DNA from: Aurifilum marmelostoma | Taxonomy: Eukaryota > Ascomycota > Sordariomycetes > Diaporthales > Cryphonectriaceae | Assembly: GCA_027559495.1 (NCBI GenBank) | Contig: JAMXSV010000010.1 | Span: forward strand, 1,054,001-1,118,000 | Length of the DNA stretch: 64,000 nucleotides | Direction: 5' to 3' | Shown here: positions 57,610 through 64,000 of the stretch, piece by piece | How the letters are laid out: every line of letters begins with the position of its first letter | Position numbering within the stretch: the stretch's first letter is position 1 | Notes under the pieces: model-generated | The model's input: only the letters and a program-made list of their open reading frames with translations | The model's database searches: none | What the model was told of the DNA's origin: nothing | Position numbers and translations under genes: made by a program

Positions 57610-58678
57610 TTACAAACATTGAGAATAATAAGAGCTCGCGACCTGGCAGGTACCCGAAGAGCAACAAGTCGCCCCCGTATAGCCTATTCCACCGCACTGG
57701 CCGTACAGCGCAGAACAACCAGTGCTCGGTGTCGTCGACGTAGTGGCTGGAGCAGTGGTGGTCGCCGTGCCTGTTCCGGACCCGAGCTTGCTCTGCACGA
57801 AGGCGAGCGCCGCTGAGCCGTACTCGCTGCCGTAGCCTTGGTGGGTGGCGGCATTGTCTCCGTTGCAGCAGTAAGGGTCGCTTGCATCGCAGTAGCTCTG
57901 GATCTTGGAAGCCCCTGCGCACACGAAACTCGACGAGCGAGCATCGAACTGAGGAAGAATCAGAGTTGAAAGATGTTATGAAAGGGAGGTCTCTGCATCA
58001 GGGACAAGATAGAGAGGGCTTACGCCGCCAGCTGTACAGCTTCCCACATCATAAGACAGTCCATAGACGTATTCAGGGTCGCCCTGCAGGATAACAGCCT
58101 TGATCTGGGCAAGGGCAGCGGTAGAGATGGGCACAGCCGTGGATGTCAGCCCCTGGTTTGGGTCGCCGCCACCACAAAAGGCATTATCGAAGATCTCGGC
58201 ACCCTATTATTATATAATTTCGACATTGTGTCAGAAACAAGACTTGTAGTCAGACGTATATGGCTGATGTCTATTCCCTCTTGTATTCACGCACCTGCGA
58301 GTACCCCACAAGAACAAGCTCTGCGCTGGGACATGCCTCGTTGTAGGCATTGACAGCAGCCGCAGCCGCCGCGGTGCCCTGGATCAGCGACTGGGAGTAG
58401 CTGACACTGCCGCAGGACGCCTGGCCACCGCAGGCCGGGTAGCTGATGGCCTCGGCGGTGGACCCGGGGTAGGCGTTGAGGATCTCGTCCACCACGGTGA
58501 TGGCGGAACCATACCCAGCGCTGGCGGTGGTCTCGCGGGCACCGAATATGTGGATATTCGAACAGGTCGTCCGCTTCTGGTGGTCCACCGGGGAGGCGCT
58601 GGTGAGCAGGCCGCCGTAGGAGGAGGAGAGAAGCAGGAGAGCTGTTTGGGCTGGTGTCATGTTGTGCAGAATCATCAA
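57610..58678 (-). CDS. CE5 acetylxylan esterase with C-terminal CBM1
   Basis: Exons 58295-58678, 58024-58203 and 57610-57948, 300 residues from the first ATG; a start 18 bp later (MTPAQTALLL) is equally possible. Signal peptide, then the CE5 domain: NIHIFGARETTASAGYG, catalytic Ser in GYSQG (formed across the first splice), catalytic Asp in SDPYCC and His in THQGYG. A Thr/Pro/Ser linker follows, then a CBM1 cellulose-binding module with YGQCGGIGYTGATCC. CE5 members with this pattern are acetylxylan esterases related to Trichoderma Axe1, removing acetyl groups from xylan outside the cell; cutinase is a weaker alternative. The CBM1 places it on plant cell walls. A TATA box lies about 80 bp upstream. 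Confidence 0.94.
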
Positions 58679-58758
58679 GTTGGGATGGTATTATTTCAAG
58701 GATCGAGAGGATGGTCAAGGGCCCAGTAATTGCCAAGACAGTTGGGCAACGAGGTTTC

Positions 58759-58766
58759 TTATATAA
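58759..58766 (-). promoter_or_regulatory. TATA box of the acetylxylan esterase gene
   Basis: TTATATAA about 80 bp upstream of the first start codon, a strong match at the expected place for a tightly regulated secreted enzyme. Use is inferred. Confidence 0.55.
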
Positions 58767-60065
58767 CTAGCCGACACGAGGTCTCGACGAGATGCCCTCG
58801 TGCGGAGTACGAATCTCACCTACTCACAGACTGGTAATCACCACCGAAGGGACGCTGTCTAACTCGCCTTTCCTCCGAGACCCTCCTCCCACCTGAGTCT
58901 GGTGGCTGCCTCCTACTTCCACACCCGGGATTTCACTTCCGTTAACTGTTGCTGAAAGCCGAGACCTGAAAAGGGAGGCAAGCCTTGTGTAGCCTGACAG
59001 GAACTCACAACCCCAAATCATCAGGTAGTCATTACCTGTTCGAGATCCTTTCGGCCGACAAGATCTAAGCAGCTACGAGGCCGCGCGGTAACTACAGACG
59101 CTCAGGTTTCCCACCCATGTGACTAATAATAGTGGTCAGTCAAGCTGACCAGGACTGGCCCCAGGGCATGACTGTCAACCACGATGGCATGGACCAAGGC
59201 TGCGCCAGAGTACATTTCCCGGTAGTCACAGCTGTCCCGAGCCGCAGAATGTAACATCACCTACCGTGGCTATTGCTTCTTCTGGAAGGAGTAGGCTGTA
59301 GTTCAGGGAGGAGAAAGCCCGGCAGACAGGCGCGCACGCACACATGCAATGTCGTGCATTCAGCCGTGAGCGCAAACGTGGAATTTAGCCGCCATGGCTT
59401 GTGCTCGCAGACCGTAATTATTCCGGACTGTCCAAAACCGGGTTCCTCAGCTGTCTACTATTACCTCCGTACCAAACTTTGGAGGGACAATTGAGTAATA
59501 GCTGGGAAAGGGTTTCCGGGTCAGGTGGTGACAAGCTGAGGGGTCGAGAGCCTGGGTAATCGAACCCTACACACTCATACTGTCATGTACTGACGAACAC
59601 AAACACTACAAAGTGCCAGGCAGCCGAATATGTCTGTCAGCTCCAAGCCGGGGTATGGAGACATCCACAGCATCCACTGTACGGCGTCAAACAACGAGAT
59701 ATATATCGGGTGTTATGTTTACTGTACATGATAGGGATGAAGAGGGAGGTGGATCTTGGCACAGCTGCATGTGTTGGGGAAGAAAACAAAAAGGAAGATG
59801 GGATATATAAAATTATAGACAAAGAGGCTACATACAGCCCTGACTGACCTCGAAATTTGCCTCAAACACTAGCCGCTCACATTTGTAAGCCTCAATACCA
59901 TTTACCCAATACAGGTGTGCCACATGTAAAAGAGAAGAGAACAGAAATGCGAAGACTAGAGAAAACAATGGGGAAGAAGTGAGAGGCGAAAGGGGGGCAG
60001 ATCCCATGTTGATCAAGTAGCAGCGTCGTCTAATGATGCCTGTCTGTCGTCCACACTCCTGGACA

Positions 60066-60087
60066 CCAACCACTATACTAGGTAGAC
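60066..60087 (-). other. Orphan 5' half of a tRNA-His-like sequence
   Basis: Twenty-two bases on the minus strand match the first 22 bases of the tRNA-His gene 550 bp away with two differences, covering the acceptor 5' strand and the A-box region. No anticodon arm, T arm or matching acceptor 3' strand follows. It looks like a truncated copy or relic. Confidence 0.55.
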
Positions 60088-60513
60088 AGCACACGACAAC
60101 AGAATTGGTTGCTCAGAAGGGACATTGCATTCCAGCCACTGCCCGCCTTTTCTCTATTTGAAAAAGAAAAGAACATCGAAAGATATAAGGAAATAACGAA
60201 ATATCCAGATGTTTTTTTTACTTTTTGGTCTTTCCTACCTCGACTAGAACTAGAATCAAATTCATACCAGGTAAGATGCAGCTTGAGCAGTACAGCCAGA
60301 ATACTTAGATGAATCCCAAGCAGCAGGTGCCCTGCCCAGATGACATTCACCAAGGCACACTTCCACCAGAACTCCGGTGGAAAAAGAAAGAGCTCCAACA
60401 TTGAAGATGAGCAAGAGTGGAAAAGACAAAAAAAGAAAAGAAAAGAAAGCATGGCCCCAAGTGCATCTGCACAACCAAATCATCACCCCAAACGACGAAA
60501 AAGAAAAAAAGAC

Positions 60514-60519
60514 AAAAAA
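60514..60519 (-). terminator. Pol III T-run terminator of tRNA-His
   Basis: Six T on the minus strand, starting four bases past the end of the tRNA-His gene and followed by further T-rich sequence. This is the usual RNA polymerase III stop. Confidence 0.8.
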
Positions 60520-60522
60520 TGT

Positions 60523-60641
60523 GTCTGCCCCATGAATCGAACATGGGTCTTTTCGGAACTGGTTCTGAAGAGGAAGTTTTGACTATTCCGCTTTGGGTTT
60601 AGAGCCACAACGAAAGATACTAACCACTATACTAGGCAGAC
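60523..60641 (-). tRNA. trnH-GUG: tRNA-His (GTG) with a 48-nt intron
   Basis: On the minus strand the acceptor strands GTCTGCC and GGCAGAC pair perfectly over seven bases. The D arm is GTATAGTGGTTAGTAT (A box). The anticodon stem TTTCG/CGAAA closes the loop TTGTGGC with anticodon GTG. The T arm is CCATG-TTCGATT-CATGG (B box). A 48-nt intron (60557-60604) interrupts the loop one base after the anticodon, the standard site for nuclear tRNA introns removed by the tRNA-splicing endonuclease. A pol III T-run follows. The variable loop is AGAC. Every stem pairs, so the call is firm; the intron's end points are set by the stem and could slide by one base. Confidence 0.93.
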
Positions 60642-61802
60642 CGTTGCATACAAACTTGGATGAAAGAAAGTCTAGACAATGTACTCATAAAGGCACGAAA
60701 TATGGCCGCACAGGTACCTACTAACAGACACTGAAAAGTTGGCTTGTCACTGTAAAGTATCCGGTGCGTTCAGAACTCGATCAATTATATGGGGCTCCTG
60801 CCTTTTAGGTCTTAGTTTTGATATTCGCGTTTGAGCTTGCTCCTTCGTTCGTCCTTATTACGAAATGTCACATCTGACATTGGTGCGATAAGAATGGCTT
60901 GAAACTCAATTCTTATCATAGCTCTTTTAGCCAATAAACAGTCTTTAATTAGACAGCTGTTACGTAAATACGACGCAGTATTTGATATTTTGAAGTACAT
61001 AGGTTGCCTACCCAATTACACGTTGGTCTAGGTACCGCAACCTCATGCAAATGAATGGACTGGGCAAGCCTTGAGGAGATCCGAAATCCCGAGTCCGGAG
61101 CACAAACCCCCCTTAGACACGCTCCACATTGCTGAATCAGCCAGACCTCCTTAGCCGAGGTAATATTACTATGGTGCTCTGACATACATATAGAGGATCC
61201 CGATCCCCTAATCTTCTGACTTCCATCTTTCATCTACGCACCCCTGATTGCCACCATCACCATCCGTATTATCAAGCCGCCAGGCTACACGACCCCATTT
61301 GGCACCCACGACCCTTCTCATCTACATTGAAATACTCCATTGCACATCTGGAGTAGCACTATGGAATATTGTGGCTAGCTCTCAGTAGTCAAGCGACAGG
61401 AATCTACCGACCTGGACCTGAGTGGGACTTTTTCGAGGCGTTTCTGTTTTGCGTGTGATCGTGTGCCTGTATCAGGTTACTTATCGCTTCACTTTGCACC
61501 TATACGCTAGGTTTGCGGACCTAGAGAATAGGAAGAATCCTCAAAAAGTTGCTGGACGTGCGAACGCCTATCTATCCCACTGTGCTTCACTTTAGATGGC
61601 TAGTTATTCCCTTCCCTTCTTGACTTTTTTTTTCTTCAAAATCACGAGTCAAGGCTGCTCTAAAGCCGGGGTGGGCGGGATCTTGCTTACTTGCGCAAGG
61701 GTTCCGTCTTACACATCATCTTGTCTGATACGTCTCCCTTTTCCCAGTTGGGAACTGTTGCTCGGTGTACTAATTATTTCTTGCTACAGAAAGTTTTTGG
61801 CT
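60642..61802. other. Intergenic
   Basis: About 1.16 kb between the tRNA and the coiled-coil gene, without a recognisable gene. The coiled-coil frame is open from about 61,596, but that upstream part looks non-coding. Confidence 0.5.
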
Positions 61803-62936
61803 ATGGCTGAGCAGACGTCAATGGCGCACATACCATCGAGCTCTTTCACAGGCTTGCCTGCAGCTATCGAATGGGTTCTGGACGATGGTACTCAATATGA
61901 TCTAGTCCATTCCGCGAGCCGTCCTCTGATATTCTCTGCGGTCTCTGATGCATCAGGCAGGACGGTCCTGCTAGAACTCCGACTCACGATCCAGTTGCGA
62001 CAGAATGAAGGCCTTCGAGTCAGGACGCCCTTCTACCTTTGGATCCAGTTGGATCGTATACGTTCCGCTACGCTTGTTCCAGATTGTACATCGGAGCAAA
62101 TTTGCAACAGTCTAGGCACTAATACAAGGTGCTTGCGCCTCGTACTAGCCAGGCCTGCTGATCTGGTAGGGCCGCCATTCGCTCCTCGTGCGGCCAATAA
62201 AGCTGAAGGCAATATTCTTGATTCTGTCTTGTTGCTTCCAAAGACACTTAATTTAACAATCTACCTCTTAAAGTCCAATAATTCATTAGTGCAGCTTTGT
62301 CAAGTCCTCTCCAGCCAAAAGTCTCAACAATCGGAGGATTTGACTGCGCGACTTGCTGCATTGTATTGTGGGCGAGGTGGCCGGATTTTCACCAGCTTGG
62401 CTTCCGTTCCTCCGAGCCCGCCATCTTATGAGGAACTAGAAGACCCATCCCCACCTACGCTGGAGAAATCTTTCCGTAAGTACTGGCTTGTAGAATCTCC
62501 TGTCATAATGCTGATTCAGATCGCAGCGTCCGATGCATCCTCAAGGTTTAAGAAGCGGCGACGTGCGAGCTCTGCTGGACCTGAGACAATACTGATTGAA
62601 GCTGTGTGCAAGAAAATGATCAGTGAACAACAGAAGAGCCTCACAGACACCTTATATAAAGAACTGGCGAAAGCGGAGGCTCGAATCTTAGACCATGTCA
62701 ACAACTTGTTTAGGGAGCAGTCTGAGAAGTGCGATGATATCGCAAGCGAGGTAGCCAGATTGGACGAACAAATCGAACGGGCAGGAGCGGAACTGGACTG
62801 CCAGATAGACGATCAAATGGTTGGTGCGAAAATTGAGCTTGAGAAATGGGTCAAAGATGAACTTGGAGACGCAGTTGAAACTATCAAGAATCAGATTACT
62901 CAGGGTAGAATTAGCATCGAGTTCAATGATGATTAA
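61803..62936 (+). CDS. Fungal hypothetical protein with Pro-rich linker, basic cluster and coiled coil
   Basis: Start chosen at 61803 (MAEQTSMAHIPSSSF); the 69 upstream codons have intron-like sequence. Order: a globular N-terminal region of about 190 residues (FTGLPAAIEWVLDDGTQYD near its start), a Pro-rich linker PPSPPSYEELEDPSPP, a basic cluster FKKRRRASSAG that could be a nuclear signal, and a C-terminal charged coiled coil. A likely 51-nt intron sits at 62476-62526 (GTAAGT donor, CTGAT branch site, CGCAG acceptor). It is a multiple of three and has no stop, so the unspliced frame also stays open (377 versus 360 residues). The architecture resembles a multicopy family of uncharacterised proteins in plant-associated Sordariomycetes, as I recall; no function is known. 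Confidence 0.7.
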   Translation: MAEQTSMAHIPSSSFTGLPAAIEWVLDDGTQYDLVHSASRPLIFSAVSDASGRTVLLELRLTIQLRQNEGLRVRTPFYLWIQLDRIRSATLVPDCTSEQICNSLGTNTRCLRLVLARPADLVGPPFAPRAANKAEGNILDSVLLLPKTLNLTIYLLKSNNSLVQLCQVLSSQKSQQSEDLTARLAALYCGRGGRIFTSLASVPPSPPSYEELEDPSPPTLEKSFRKYWLVESPVIMLIQIAASDASSRFKKRRRASSAGPETILIEAVCKKMISEQQKSLTDTLYKELAKAEARILDHVNNLFREQSEKCDDIASEVARLDEQIERAGAELDCQIDDQMVGAKIELEKWVKDELGDAVETIKNQITQGRISIEFNDD

Positions 62937-63020
62937 CTCTTTATTACTCAGGCTATCAGTTATAACTTTCTGGCTAAATGTAAGTAACTGAATATAAATT
63001 ATGACTGGTCCAAATCATAG

Positions 63021-63224
63021 GTTATGATTAGTTTTCATGTCCAGCTAGTAATCAGTATTTCGAGTTCTCAGTCATACGTTGTAACCAGTCCTTCATACCC
63101 GGCCAGGAAGTTGTGACCAGTCCCCAATATGACCAACTAAATCTGTGACCAGTATTCTGAATGGTGAGTCATAATTGGTGCCCAGTCTCTCATATACTGG
63201 TAACAGTCCGTGATCGGGAACTCG
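63021..63224. repeat. Degenerate tandem repeat, 32-33 bp period
   Basis: The motif GTRAYCAGT recurs at 63048, 63081, 63113, 63145 and (as GTGCCCAGT) 63178, spaced 33, 32, 32 and 33 bp. Weaker or irregular copies lie on either side (about 63021 and 63200). Sequence between the motifs is poorly conserved. It fills most of the 600-bp gap after the coiled-coil gene. Confidence 0.6.
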
Positions 63225-63545
63225 ATATACCGGACGCAACTTTTCTGGCTGGACGCACGAATCTGTGTGATGACTTGTTCTATTGTTACTATCAAGCCGC
63301 AGATGATGATTTGGTCTACTGACAGCAATTGTTAGTGGCTTAAGGCCCTTTAGGCAGCAGAATCTTCTTCAATAAGCAGATTCTCTTACTTGTATACTCT
63401 TTCTGTAATGCACAAAGTCATCGAGGCCCGGTCAAGTGCTGATATAATTCTACAAAAGAGTCACGAGCAGCATAGAGACCGCGCACACTGAGCATGTCGA
63501 TCAAATGTGTAAAATTTGGAAATGATTTTATCATTGCATTTGCCT

Positions 63546-64000
63546 TTATGATGAACGGAATGAAGTGTTCGCCCTGGCTTGTGCGTGATGGAACAAATAA
63601 GTCCCAAGTCCAGGGATCAAAAATTGAGGTCGATGCGTGTCGAGGATCCTGATTGAATGCAAGTGCTTCTCACGGCCCAACTCGAGTTCCCCAAGGCGAT
63701 TATATGCAGAGCTAAGAAAGAGACCAACGACACCACAAAGAAACACTTCTTCTTCTCCAGGATTATAGGCACGTCCCTGTTCCAAGACTTTATCCCATCG
63801 CTCGATTTCTTCTGCTGGTGTCAGTGATAGGCGCGCAAACGCGATAAGTGCCCTGAGATGACCAACTCGGTCGACAATATCTGGGTATGCTAGCTCCGAG
63901 TATCTGGCCAAACTCTCTTTCGTCAGAGTGAATGCAGCGCAAAGATCACCCTGTAAGATTTTGATCTCAATAAGAGATAGTAGAAGTCTCCGATACCCCT
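63546..64000 (-). CDS. TPR-like protein, 3' part, cut by the window edge
   Basis: The frame is open to the right edge and stops at 63546, giving about 151 residues. The sequence is all helical with repeat-like segments (SLIEIKILQGDLCAAFTLTK, LGELELGREKHLHSIRILD) typical of tetratricopeptide helices. I would expect the tail of a TPR-containing protein, perhaps an NLR-type or transcriptional-regulator-like ATPase as often seen in fungi, but the defining domains would lie outside the window. The last residues (HHAQARANTSFRSS) may run into an unspliced intron, so the true end could differ. Confidence 0.5.
   Translation of the reverse strand, partial: GYRRLLLSLIEIKILQGDLCAAFTLTKESLARYSELAYPDIVDRVGHLRALIAFARLSLTPAEEIERWDKVLEQGRAYNPGEEEVFLCGVVGLFLSSAYNRLGELELGREKHLHSIRILDTHRPQFLIPGLGTYLFHHAQARANTSFRSS

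Larger units (their letters stand above)
58679..60522. other. Intergenic
   Basis: About 1.8 kb from the esterase start to the tRNA gene. Besides the TATA element and the tRNA fragment listed separately, it has A-rich stretches near 60,410-60,520. No protein gene recognised. Confidence 0.5.

Noticed and set aside
59520..59600. Possible tRNA T arm around GGGTTCGATTACCC
   Set aside because: No acceptor, D or anticodon arms could be built around it.

Overview
The window reads as nuclear DNA of a filamentous ascomycete (Pezizomycotina; Sordariomycetes is my best guess, from overall gene style only). Genes are interrupted by short spliceosomal introns, mostly 50-140 nt, with GTRNGT-type donors and CTRAY branch sites. 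Families typical of such fungi are present: a Zn2Cys6 regulator, an ABCC transporter, an ascomycete-type laccase, a CE5 acetylxylan esterase with a CBM1, a DAL5-type permease and an F-box protein. Exons are GC-rich; several intergenic stretches of 1-3 kb are AT-richer and look empty. I recognise no complete transposon, CRISPR array or rRNA.

Layout, left to right. 1-4.7 kb: the 3' end of an amidohydrolase-2 decarboxylase, a DAL5-family permease and a D-2-hydroxyacid dehydrogenase, possibly a small aromatic or hydroxy-acid catabolic group. 6.1-10.3 kb: a small Cys/Pro-rich protein and a Zn2Cys6 regulator. 11.9-19.3 kb: a membrane acyltransferase, the GPI-transamidase subunit PIG-T/Gpi16, the U1 snRNP protein Luc7 and a glycine-rich coiled-coil protein. 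20.5-30.3 kb: a zinc alcohol dehydrogenase, a GH94 disaccharide phosphorylase and, divergent from it, an ABCC transporter. 30.5-39.1 kb: an F-box/cysteine-rich protein, a UFD1 plus zinc-finger protein, a 27-residue metallothionein with an intron, and the SWR1 subunit Arp6. 40.8-47.6 kb: a doubtful small ORF and two MFS transporters separated by a stretch of broken reading frames. 50.3-58.7 kb: a cysteine-free secreted protein, a laccase, a DenD-like epimerase/dehydrogenase and an acetylxylan esterase. 60-64 kb: an intron-containing tRNA-His, a fungal coiled-coil protein, a degenerate 32-33 bp repeat, and the 3' part of a TPR-like gene cut by the window edge.

The most unexpected pattern is that four conserved genes (PIG-T, GH94, ABCC transporter, UFD1/zinc-finger) each read correctly only if one base is skipped, and each time the frame changes at a run of five or six G or C. 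The direction is the same in all four: one base too many. This looks more like homopolymer over-calling in the assembly than four independent pseudogenes, although a 52-nt intron is a possible alternative in PIG-T. Spans are given for the intact genes; no corrected sequence is written out.

Other gene models depend on splicing that a simple ORF view misses: the metallothionein's last four codons, the F-box gene's two terminal cysteine-rich exons, and a 51-nt in-frame probable intron in the coiled-coil gene near 62.5 kb. Exon boundaries were derived by eye from splice signals and frame agreement and have not been checked against transcripts.
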